Shown piece after piece: positions 43,566 through 52,696 of a stretch of DNA of 64,000 bases (position 1 is its first letter; every line of letters starts with the position of its first letter). The DNA comes from Diphasiastrum complanatum (lineage: Eukaryota; Streptophyta; Lycopodiopsida; Lycopodiales; Lycopodiaceae). The DNA lies in assembly GCA_029204225.1 (NCBI GenBank), contig CM055097.1, forward strand, positions 33,051,804-33,115,803, in the 5' to 3' direction. Below the pieces are notes generated by a model. The model worked only from the letters and a program-made list of their open reading frames with translations, ran no database searches and was not told the DNA's origin. A program made the translations under genes and the position numbers.

Positions 43566-46500
43566 TCACCAATAATCTCCACAGGAACAGAAGCCATCCT
43601 TAAAATGGTGGTATCTGTTTGCATCCATCACACTGATGTCACGCCCAACAATTTTTGAGATGATCTTTGTGGCATTGTGACAGTCACCGCAGACCCGAAG
43701 ATTCTTTTTGATGCGAATAGGTGTCCCAAAAGATGTGTTGATGAGCCCAAAAGCAATGGCCTGCTTCTCACTATGTCCACAAAAAGCATTCTCCTTCTCC
43801 TCGTCCTCCACATCATCCAGCACAAAGCTTAAATTAGGTTTATACCCTTCCATCTTCATCAACCCCACCAATCTATCCAGTTCAGCCTGAATCTCCTTGC
43901 TTTGTGGATGAGTTGCATCACCTACAACAAAGGCATGCAGTTGGTTATCAACTTCGATCCAGCTGCACCCAGGAATTCTTTTGACACCTGCCTCCTTCAT
44001 TTGATTTCTGATCTTTGCTAACTCATCCTTCTTACCAGCAGCTGCATAGATGTTTGATAGCAGCGCATAAGGTGCAGCATTTTTTGTTTCCAACTTCACG
44101 ACACGATCAAAGGCACGCCTTCCTATCTCCGCATGGCCATGGTTTCTAGCAGCACCAAGCAAAGTCATCCAAACCACACTATTAGGCTGAATTGGCATTT
44201 TGTTGATAAAGAGCTCAGCATCAGCCAAGCACCCTGCACGCCCCAGAAGATCAACCATACATGCATAGTGTTCCTTGGTTGGTGTGACACCATGATTTTT
44301 ACACATGGAATCAAAGAAATAACGACCTTGATCTACTAGGCCAGAATGAGCACATGCAGAGAGAACACTAGTGTATGTGACCTCGTTAGGTTTCGTGCCT
44401 TCCCTCTGCATTTGCTCAAACAGAGCAAGGGCCTCCTTGCCAAGCCCGTTCTGTGCATATCCCGCAATCATCCCAGTCCATGAAACCACATCTCGTTCAC
44501 TCATGTTGTCGAACAGCTCACGGGCGTCCTCTGTGCAACCGCATTTTGCATACATGTTAACAAGGGTGCTCCCCACAACCACATCCGACTCAAAGCCTCT
44601 TTTTATGATCTCGGAGTGGAGCTGTTTGCCCTTTTCCAGGGCAGCTAGGCTGGTACATGCTTTTAAGAGAAAAACTACCGTGACATTGTTTGGCTGCATG
44701 CCTTCCTGTTTCATTTGCTCATACAGAGCAAGGGCATCCTTGCCAAGCCCATTCTGTGCATACCCCGCAATCATCGCATTCCATGAAACCACATCTCGTT
44801 CACTCGTGTTGTCGAACAGCTCACGAGCGTCCTCTGTGCACCCGCATTTTGCATACATGTCAACAAGGGTGTTCCCTACAACCACATCCGACTGAAAGCC
44901 TCTTTTTATGATCTCGGAGTGGATCTGTTTGCCCTGTTCCAGGGCGGCGAGGCTGGCACATGCTTTTAGGAGAAGAACTAACGTGACATTGTTTGGCTGC
45001 ATGCCTTCCTGTTTCATTTGCTCATACAGAGCAAGGGCCTCCTTGCCAAGACCATTCTGTGCATATCCCGCAATCATCGCACTCCATGAAAGCACATCTC
45101 GTTCACTCATGTTGTCAAACAGCTCACGGGCGTCCTCTGTGCACCCGCATTTTGCATACATGTTCACAAGGGTGCTCCCCACAACCACATCCGACTGAAA
45201 GCCTCTTTTAATGATCTCGGAGTGGAGCTGTTTGCCCTGTTCCAGGGCGTCTAGGCTGGCACATGCTTTTAGAGAAGAACTAACGTGACATTGTTTGGCT
45301 GCATGCCTCCTTCATGTTTCATTTGCTCATACAGAGCAAGGGCCTCCTTGCCAAGCCCATTCTGTGCATATCCCGCAATCATCGCATTCCATGAAACCAC
45401 ATCTCGTTCACTCATGTTGTCGAACAGCTCACGGGCGTCCTCTGTGCACCCGCATTTTGCATACATGTTAACAAGCGTGTTCCCTACAACCACATCCGAC
45501 TGAAAGCCTCTTTTTATGATCTCGGAGTGGAGCTGTCTGCCCTGTTCCAGGGCGGCTAGGCTGGCACATGCTTTTAAGACGACAACGAACAGAACCTTGT
45601 CTGGTGCTAAGCCTGTCTCTTGCATTTGCTGAAATAAATTAATAGCCTCCTCAACTTCTCCACTATCAGCATACGCTGAGATGATAGCAGTCCACGAATA
45701 CACATTGCGTTGAGGCATGTTGCTGAATACTTTGTGTGCATGCAGCAGACTACCGCATTTGGAGTACATGTGAACAAGGGTGTTTGTTAAGAATATATTT
45801 GAATCAAGTACACTTTGGACTATAAGGGCATGCACTTGCTTGCCCTCCGCCAGGGCCTTCCTTCTGGAACACCCCTTCAAAAGGCAAACATAGGCGTGAA
45901 TTGGAGATTTAGTAGTTTGCTGGACCATAAGCTCCAACATATTTAGGGCCTCTTTCAAGCGTCCCTCCTCACAGAGTTTGCTCAGCTTATCACCATTGCA
46001 AAAGGAGTCGGGCACCCTGCATGATTTATATAATGATGATAAAGAAATATGAACCAAGTGTCAATTTTGAAAGAGCAAGAAAAAGGACAACATGTGGTAA
46101 TCTCACACCCCCACACTTGAGATTAAAACCATGCCCTGATCTCAATCCATCACCAGATTGTATATGACCCAATGTCATAGAAGCCATCTTTTCTTTTACC
46201 CAGGAGGGATTGAGCCAACCATCAACCCATAGGCACTCAAGCATCATCTTATGTTTAAAGTGGACTTTTCTGCATAAATTATACAGATCACAGTCAAAGC
46301 TTCAACTTACGGAAAACGACTACACAAACCAATCGGCTTCATACCCATAATATCATAGCAACAATAAAATTCAAGTAAGAGGTGATTAGCCAAAGTAAGT
46401 GCAGCCTGAAATGAGGCGCACCTTAGTCAATCTATTGTCCCACCACTGCGATGGATCTAAGAAAAACTCCTGCCAGAGCTGCTCCATTCTAACCAGTCTG

Positions 46501-46937
46501 TCTGCATGCCCTAAAAGGGTCAACCAGAATGCATCAGAAACATGGTTAAGGATTGTCAATGTGGATTTAAGCATCTCTACAACTTCATCTCCCCCTCAGC
46601 CAGCACTTTTTCTGAAACATGGTTAAGGATTGTCAATGCGGATTTAAGCATCTTTACAGATTCACCCCCCCCTCAGCCAGCCACGGAGTGCTGGCGAGTT
46701 AAAAAGAGTATGACAGAAATAATAAACATACCCGAGCCCCGAGGTGTTGAAAAAGCGGATGGCTTCCGTTGTTGAAATTGTAGCATGACAGGTAGCCTGG
46801 CACGAACCCAATGAGGATTGAACCGATTGTTGTTGATCCACAGTGCCTCCTTTCTGGTGACGTCCATCCGAGGACGACCTCTGGAAGGAGGAAGAAGAGC
46901 AGCAGTAGTACAAGTGAGCGAAGCAGAAGAAGGACAT
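43566..46937 (-). CDS. DYW-type PPR RNA-editing factor, two exons, one frameshift
   Basis: Organelle C-to-U editing proteins bind RNA through PLS-type PPR repeats and deaminate with a DYW domain. Exon 2 (46016-43566) has the repeat array, then E/E+ motifs (HYACMVDLLGRAGCLADAE, GCSWIEVDNQLHAF) and a full DYW domain. The deaminase signature is HSEKQAIAFG with CGDCH, followed by RYHHF and the C-terminal CSCGDYW, all intact. At about 45271 one base is missing (TTTTAGAGAAG versus TTTTAGGAGAAG in sister repeats), which splits the frame into 262 and 540 codons; this is a pseudogenising change or a sequence error. The 46937 start uses exon 1 (46937-46732), a phase match from a GTATGT donor to a TGCAG acceptor. 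A start at 46057 without splicing is the alternative. Confidence 0.85.
46017..46731 (-). other. Predicted PPR intron (715 bp)
   Basis: On the minus strand the donor CTCGG|GTATGT (46731) and acceptor CATGCAG|GGTGCC (46017) join in phase 2 with the 91-codon frame upstream, giving ...NTSGLG then VPDSFCNGDK. Of three overlapping frames in exon 1, only this one fits the phase. A 77-bp tandem duplication (46537-46613 and 46614-46690, GAAACATGGTTAAGGATTG) lies inside the intron. Confidence 0.45.
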
Positions 46938-47214
46938 GAGAGGGTGTATTCATTTGTGGGTCTGATGACGAGGCGAGGAGGGCAAAGAAGGAGTAGAGAT
47001 CGATGAGGACGAGGAGGAGAAGACCGATCGGCAGAGAGGAACAAGACGAAGAGGCTGCCATGAAGACGATCGACGTTGGGGTTGAAACAAAGGCCTACTT
47101 CTCCTCCTCCTCCTGGTGCTGTTAACGTTGTTCTTGTCGTCATGGCCATGGGGTGCACTTGCTGTTGCTGCTCCCCTTACGGCTTAAGCTCTCTCGCACA
47201 TCAAATATGGCAGC
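46938..47214 (-). promoter_or_regulatory. Presumed 5' region of the PPR gene
   Basis: GC-rich sequence upstream of the exon 1 start. Two other minus frames (starting at 47158 and 47061) run through it into exon 1, but their phase does not fit the splice. If transcription starts here it would be 5' UTR. No TATA box is seen. Confidence 0.3.
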
Positions 47215-47395
47215 AAGTGTTGCTACGAACTAGGTATTCGTGATGCGGAGGTGGGCTACCGGCTGTAATGCGGAGGTGGGCTTTCGGCTGTAGCACTCCG
47301 AGTTGTGGGAGCGGCGAGGGTGGCTACAGCAGTAGCCCACCGTCGGATCACGAATACCTAGTCCATAGCAGTTGTGATCCAACGGTGCAGATTAA
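47215..47395. mobile_element. Foldback MITE, copy 2
   Basis: The left arm GAACTAGGTATTCGTGATGC plus GGTGGGCTACCGGCTGTA is mirrored by the right arm, whose reverse complement reads GGACTAGGTATTCGTGATCC and GGTGGGCTACTGCTGTAGCC. Weaker pairing continues outward (TGTTGCTACGA against CAACTGCTATGG). Total length is about 150-180 bp. It is non-coding and the same family as 11612-11735. Confidence 0.7.
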
Positions 47396-47600
47396 TTGCA
47401 TTTTCAAATCTCTGCTATGACTTAGAACGTGGCTCTTCATATTCAACCGGATAATGCCATGTGTTCGATATGACTCCTCACAACTGCTATGAGCTCTTCT
47501 CCCTTGCTTTCGTAAACTATCTCGCATCCCATCCCATTAATCCTTTCACATGGTCTCTCATCCCATTAATGCTTTTAGTCCTATACTCCTTTCCTTATCT
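47396..47600. other. Non-coding flank of MITE and SINE
   Basis: No gene is seen. It contains repeated CCCATTAAT..TTT phrases (47529, 47562) that resemble the SINE target site. Confidence 0.4.
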
Positions 47601-47615
47601 CATTAATCCATCTCA

Positions 47616-47696
47616 ACGGGGTTGGCTCAGTTGGTTGGCTTGGCATCCAAAGTTTCTTTGGTCCCAGGTTCGAGCCTCCCCTTGGAAACCAAGAAG
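47616..47696 (+). mobile_element. tRNA-derived SINE-like insertion with 15-bp TSD
   Basis: An 81-bp insert flanked by the exact duplication CATTAATCCATCTCA (47601-47615 and 47697-47711). It carries RNA polymerase III promoter boxes: A box TTGGCTCAGTTGG and B box GGTTCGAGCCTCC, spaced as in a tRNA gene. A long perfect target duplication with a tRNA-like body is the hallmark of a LINE-mobilised SINE or a tRNA retropseudogene. It is very short for a SINE and has only an A-rich end (GGAAACCAAGAAG), so it may be 3'-truncated. Confidence 0.85.
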
Positions 47697-47711
47697 CATT
47701 AATCCATCTCA

Positions 47712-48120
47712 TTGATTATTCATTTCACATTGTATATATATTTAGTTATTTATTTATTTATCTTGTTCCATCAATTCTTTTAAATCTTATTATTAATTAA
47801 CCTCTTGTCACCCATTTTAATACCTATTTCTTTTTAAAAAAGGTTAAATGTACTATTATATTTTAACAATAGACAATTCCAAAAAGATGACAACTCGAGG
47901 TCAAGTTATTCAAGAGTCTAGAAGGACGCATGTGGTCCAAACATACCTACTAGTGTGTATAAAAAAGTAGCCAAGCAAAGACAAGTCGTAGCCAAGAGAG
48001 GGAAAGCAGTGCCCTCAAAAATCTGTTGATTTCTTGTCGTCCAAATCTTCTAAAGTACTGCTAACCTGCACACATGCCAGAGAGTGAGAGTAGAGCGATT
48101 TGGTATTTGAGAGTCACTAT
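47712..48120. other. AT-rich spacer, no gene
   Basis: Non-coding, with a TTTATTTATTTAT run near 47745-47760. No element recognised. Confidence 0.45.
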
Positions 48121-48960
48121 TGTAAAGCTGACTCAAGTGCACCAAGGTGCCCTGTAAAACTTTAGGGGGTGACACTCCCTAAAGGTCCCAGAGCAAGTTA
48201 GGAAGTCAAGGACTAAGACTCCGACCTCCTGTGGTGAGCCATCCAAGTAGTGCTGCCCACAGTGTAAGCACGGGTGCGTCCACAGTCGGGGTGGTCGGCA
48301 GATTGGGGGACTTGATGCGGCAAGGTGTTGCCCTTGAGTTGTAAGCATGGTCAGTTCTCATGGTTTGGGCCTGGCGTTGTCTGCATGTAGGACAGGATGA
48401 GACAAGGTGCTACCATTAGGTTGGTGAAAGCATGGTCTATGTCGTGGGGTGCGGGGTGACATATTCGAACTGTACGGGTTAACCATTGATCAGAAATGAT
48501 GCTCGAATTCAGGTGTAAAGCACAGGTGGTTAGCTGCCGGTGCCGGATAGTTGTCAATCGTTTAGCTATAAGGGCTATTGACCAGATTTGGTGGGGCGTT
48601 ATTGAGACAATGTGTTGCTTAATGGTGAAAGCACATATGGTTGGATGGATGTTGCTTGTGGGCTACTTATGTGATAGATTTGTGTGGGCGCGGCTAGGCA
48701 AAGGTCCTATGTCCGGTCTCAGGGGGGGTGTCACTTGAGAGGGATCCTCTGTGTTAGCTTTAGTTGGTATGTTCGTTTGTGGTGTGCTTGCCTGGACCTG
48801 AATCACCTCTGGGTGCTTGATTTGATTCAGGTGATTTGATCTAGTTGGAAGTTGAGAGAGGAGTTTACATTTGTGAGTGGACGACACATAAGTATGGAAA
48901 GGAGCTTCCATTGGGCAACCACCAAGACTGGTTCGAGATTATTATTTCTATCTGGAAAGA
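48121..48960 (+). repeat. Chromovirus LTR copy with internal ~105-bp degenerate repeats
   Basis: TTGTAAAGCTGACTCAAGTG and the next 115 bp match the LTR start at 54734-54860 (CACCAAGGTGCCCT, GACACTCCCTAAAGGTCCCA, CAAGTTAGGAAGTCAAGGACT). The first bases are lost. From about 48250 to 48640 a unit with AAGGTGTTGC.CTT....GTAAGCATGGTC recurs about three times in decayed form. The right end is uncertain. The small open frames here have no recognisable protein. Confidence 0.6.
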
Positions 48961-49236
48961 TCACGGGGAGGAAGTCAGATTTCATGATCGACTCCTAATA
49001 GCCACCACTTAGGCTAATTTTTTGATCCAAATATCGGCCAAATCCAGTATGTGAAACCAAAACTCATAATTGATCAAGTTTGAAAACCTATATAGGGTTT
49101 TGATCTACAAAAGATCCAATCTACAAAAGCAAAGAACTTGATTTTGGTATAGAATCCTCTCTAGCATGCTCTAGCTTTGATATCTTCACCAAATCATTGA
49201 TTGATCTGATTTTCTCTTTCATAACCTGAAACACAA
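48961..49236 (-). other. Leader of a minus-strand LTR element, no gene
   Basis: Lies on the internal side of the primer site at 49237-49248. No gag could be read. Confidence 0.35.
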
Positions 49237-49248
49237 GCTCTGATACCA
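49237..49248 (-). other. Primer-binding site (tRNA-iMet type), minus strand
   Basis: GCTCTGATACCA directly adjoins TG at 49249, the CA end of a minus-strand LTR. Confidence 0.75.
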
Positions 49249-49504
49249 TGTGAAGGATTTCAGATCATTATGCACTTGAAAGATCTTGGGTTACAAAGAG
49301 AAATACTCTACCAATCTCACCAATTAGAAAAATCAGCATCTACACACAAATTGAGATTCAAACACTAACAAAACTTGATCAACCTTGAATGAAATGATTA
49401 TGTACTATTGTTGTCTATACAAAATCAGCAAACTACTGTATTTCACACGTGTGAATCCAAAAATAACAAATATAGATCATTCTCTAAATCAGATGGCTAG
49501 ACTG
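49249..49504 (-). repeat. LTR 3' part, minus orientation
   Basis: Sequence adjoining the primer site on its LTR side. It contains TTCACACGTGTGAA, a perfect palindrome, near 49442. The LTR's other end is not identifiable because a gypsy integrase fragment begins near 49505. Confidence 0.5.
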
Positions 49505-50279
49505 AGAGAACTAATCAGAGTGTGGAGGATATGTTGAGAACATATGTGTCTCACAAGCAATCTAAATGGGAAGATTACATTCCTTTGATTGAGTTTGTAT
49601 TAATAGTAGGAAACATTCTGCTACTGGTTATAGTGCGTTTATGCCGATGTACAGTTTTCAACCTAGATCTCCGGTGAATGTGGAGACAAAGTCTATTAAG
49701 ATCTAGAAAGTTGCGGATTTCTTGCATGATATGGGTGAAATGTTGCAAGTGGCCCGTGATTGTATCCGGAGTGCTCAGGATAGAGCTAAGCACTATGCCA
49801 ATCTTAAAAGATCTCCCAGAGATTTTAAAGTTGATGACTGGGTATATCTTAGAATACCTAAGGATTCTAAGACTACGCGTACAGGGAAGCATTATAAATT
49901 GTCTACCAGATATTGTGGACTATTTTGGATTATAAAGAAAATTGGTTCTTTAGCTTACGAACTAGTCTTCAGAACAAGTCTATAGCTCACCCTGTGTTTC
50001 ATGTAAGTTGTTTAAAATTAAGTTTACATGAAGATGATGTAGTTGGTTCAGAGGAAGATCTTACCCATTTGGAGGGTTTATCGCTTAGTTTTCCTTTGGA
50101 ACCTGAGAAGGTACTTAGAACCAGAGATAAACAATTGAGAAATAGTTCTATCTCTGAGTGCTTGATTAGGTGGAAGGGATGGATTGAGGATGATAATTTG
50201 TGGGAGTGGGTCAAAAGCATAAAGAAGAATTTCCCTAGGTTTCACTTCTAGAGATAGAAGTGGTTCAAGGGGGGAAGAA
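49505..50279 (+). pseudogene. Ty3/gypsy integrase C-terminus with chromodomain-like end
   Basis: Reads in several frames: the integrase end near 49640 (YSAFMPMYSFQPRSPVN), ARDCIRSAQDRAKHYAN and FKVDDWVYLRIPKDSKT (49760-49860), then YELVFRT, HPVFHVSCLKL and a terminal ECLIRWKGWIEDDNLWEWV (about 50157-50215). The last resembles a chromodomain tail, so the element is chromovirus-like. A polypurine tract TCAAGGGGGGAAGAA ends it at 50279. It is 5' truncated near 49505. Confidence 0.85.
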
Positions 50280-50762
50280 TGTTATGTCCATGTCATGTAT
50301 AAGAGAATCTGAATAATTTCTGACATGGATAGCCAATCATTCCAGTTGTATGTGGTTATTACTTATGCCACATCATTTCGGATGTGGTTGTTTCAAGTAA
50401 TTAATAATCATATGAGGGCCTAGACCTATAATTGGACATATGAGCACATGCATGGTGAATGACTGCTTCAATGCAAGAATAGGAGGTCAATAGCTCAATA
50501 CATGTTGCATGGGAATCCTAAGGAGAATCTTTTCTCATCTTAGAGAGAATATAACCTATGGAAACTCGCCCATCTCCCTATTGGAAATTTAGTTTCTTGA
50601 GCTAGTTTCTCCTCTCCTCTCTTGTATTCTTCACTGTGTCTTGGGGGTGGATTGGTTAGGGTATTGACCAGTCTCTCCATATTGGTTGAGCATGCTCCAC
50701 AGGTGTCCTTTTGGTTTGCGTGTAACAGGATCCTTGAAGATCTTTACTTGGCGATCGTTATA
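50280..50762 (+). repeat. Ty3/gypsy 3' LTR (about 483 bp)
   Basis: Starts TGTTATGTCCATGTCATG after the polypurine tract. Full-length match to the minus-strand LTR at 36932-37415. The end near 50762 is set by that comparison (TTTACTTGGCGATCGTTATA). Confidence 0.85.
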
Positions 50763-51359
50763 TCTTCGCTCTCAAACATGACATTTTAATGGCAATTGTC
50801 TGTCTATCCTCTCTTTTGCAGCTCTAGATAAGCTAATTAGATGCCAGATGAGATAGGTTGATTCCATATACGCTCGAGCGCACATAGATGCCGAGACAAC
50901 AGCTTATTAGAGATAGACATAGTAGATGCTTTTAAGAATTGATTACTTCCTTTCAGACTAATTGTCAAAATAAGCTCATAGTTGTTACAGATCATAGTTA
51001 GCTTTGTGAGCATGCAGTTTTGCCCACTATTATTTTGTGCTCACCAGCATCATTTGACTTGTATTTCCATACATTCAATTTGAATAAATTATTGTCTAGT
51101 TTTGCGTTCAAATTTTGTCAGTGTTGCATACTTTCTGCTTTCTATCTGACTCTCTAACTATTTTTTGTCTGATTGTCTACTCTTTCTCTTACACATAATC
51201 ACAATTAAGCTCTATTTTGAGTTCACCAATTGTTGTAGTAGTGCACGCACTGAGGGAATCAGTCGACCACTATGTTCGTGCAGTAGTAGGATTGTTCTGA
51301 TCCGATTGTTTGATCTGTCCATCCGATCCATGGACTCACCCCATCACATTTTTCCAACA
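50763..51359 (+). repeat. Ty1/copia 5' LTR (left end unclear)
   Basis: Ends TTTTTCCAACA immediately before a primer site. Related to 18250-19023 along AGTAGATGC..., GCATGCAGTTTTGCCCACTATT and TTTCTGTCTGA-type blocks. The TG start is not found, so it may be truncated by the gypsy LTR on its left. Confidence 0.65.
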
Positions 51360-51371
51360 TGGTATCAGAGC
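51360..51371 (+). other. Primer-binding site (tRNA-iMet type)
   Basis: TGGTATCAGAGC directly after the LTR end CCAACA. Confidence 0.85.
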
Positions 51372-51512
51372 TATCGATATAGCTTGATAAACTTCTCACA
51401 GGACTTGGTTCTATCTTCTAATAGAATTATTGTCTTCTTGTTCTATAAATTGCATTAGGTTTTCATTCTTAAGTCACTGATAGTTATCACCATCACCTAG
51501 ACTAACATCCAC

Positions 51513-51850
51513 ATGGATACCAAAGGGAAAGCCAGTCCCATCATGGACAAGCTTGATGTATCCAACTATCATCTGTGGAAATTTAAGATGAAAACTATGC
51601 TAATAGCTAAGGAGTTGTATGATGTTGTCACAAGTGTAGAAGCGAAACCGGAAGTAGATGACACTGTAATCTCTAGATGGAACTTGAAGGATGGAAAAAC
51701 TTTCACGCTGATCATCCTTAACATCTCAGACACACAAATTGGCCATGTGTTTGAAGCTCAGATCTCCAAGGAAGTCTGAGACATCTTGAGCACCCTATAT
51801 GAAGTGCACGACGTAGCTTCCAAGCTACATCTCAGGAGAAAATTCTTCTC
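51513..51850 (+). pseudogene. Ty1/copia gag N-terminus
   Basis: An ATG-initiated frame of 88 codons (KLDVSNYHLWKFKMKTMLIA, TLIILNISDTQIGHVFEA), ended by TGA at 51777. It then reads on as DILSTLYEVHDVASKLHLRR until an LTR breaks it at 51850. It is closely similar to the gag at 4091 and carries a stop at the same point (KEV*DI here, KDV*DI there). Confidence 0.85.
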
Positions 51851-52696
51851 TGTTGGAGGGTTTGCGGATCTTGAGACAACTTTAACCCTAGATAATAAGT
51901 GAGAGGGATTTGGCACCGTGAGTGTGTAAGTCCAACCCAATGATCACATAGTTATTTAATAATTAGAAAGTCAATAAAAGAACTTTAGGCCTTTTTGCGG
52001 GACTTTTAATGTTGTAGAGGGCCTAAATGTCAAGTTAGTGAATAAAGTTGGGTCTCCCACCAAAATTAGTTCAAATTCAATTTCAAATTGGTTCTCTCCA
52101 ATTATTGAATGAGTTCCCACTCTTTTTTAAATATGAATAGTTAGGGAGGTAGAAATGGGCCAATAGGATTTTGAGGCCAAGGCCCTCATCTCCACTAGAA
52201 ATAGGGGAAAACTCGAGCTGTTCCAAATGTTCAAATCTTCATTTCAATACAAGTATATTGGTTCTCTTATGGAATGGACTTGTGCATGTCCTTTCTCTCT
52301 AGCTCTATTCATCCATCTCTCATGCTTTGTTGTATTTGCTATTTGTTGGATCCTATGGTGAGGTTTGTGTACATTCATTCATTGAGCCCTTGGTAAACTC
52401 TTGTGCTTAGAGCATGGGGAATGGATGGGGATCAGCCTTCAAGACCTATTGAACAAGATGTCAGGGCCAAGCAGCTTGGAGCATAGCTTTGTTTGGGAGA
52501 TACATCAGGGATGAGGCTTGGAGCGCTCATTGGTTCAAGATGGTAGATCTTGGATGATGTATGAGGACATCTATGTGATATGCTTGGACGTGAGGGCATC
52601 TTGGTTATAGGTGCGGGCCATGGTTGGAGACCTGATTTGGAGACCAGTGGTGTAGCATTGGATCTATAGGTGGTGTGATACGACAGGATAACTCTT
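51851..52696 (+). repeat. LTR (same superfamily as the solo LTR at 1142-1930)
   Basis: Starts TGTTGGAGGG, inside the copia gag. Shares with the minus-strand reading of 1142-1930 the blocks AATAAAGTTG, GCCAATAGGATT.GAGG and AAGGCC. Length about 0.8 kb. The right end near 52690 is approximate, since it runs into a gypsy fragment. Whether it is the 5' LTR of that gypsy element is not settled, because no primer site is visible. Confidence 0.55.

Noticed and set aside
44371-45503. Plus-strand open frames of 72-174 codons with repeated similar sequence
   Set aside because: They are antisense shadows of the repeated PPR modules. The minus strand has the full PPR-DYW logic.
46673-47158. 161- and 120-codon minus frames upstream of the PPR gene
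   Set aside because: Their phase does not fit the splice to the PPR exon, and they overlap a third frame that does; composition reflects GC-rich UTR or exon 1.
47616-47696. Functional tRNA gene
   Set aside because: It has A and B boxes but no convincing acceptor-stem pairing, and target duplications show it is a retroinsertion.
48133-48911. Several 68-82 codon frames on both strands
   Set aside because: They lie in an LTR copy and its degenerate internal repeats, without recognisable protein.
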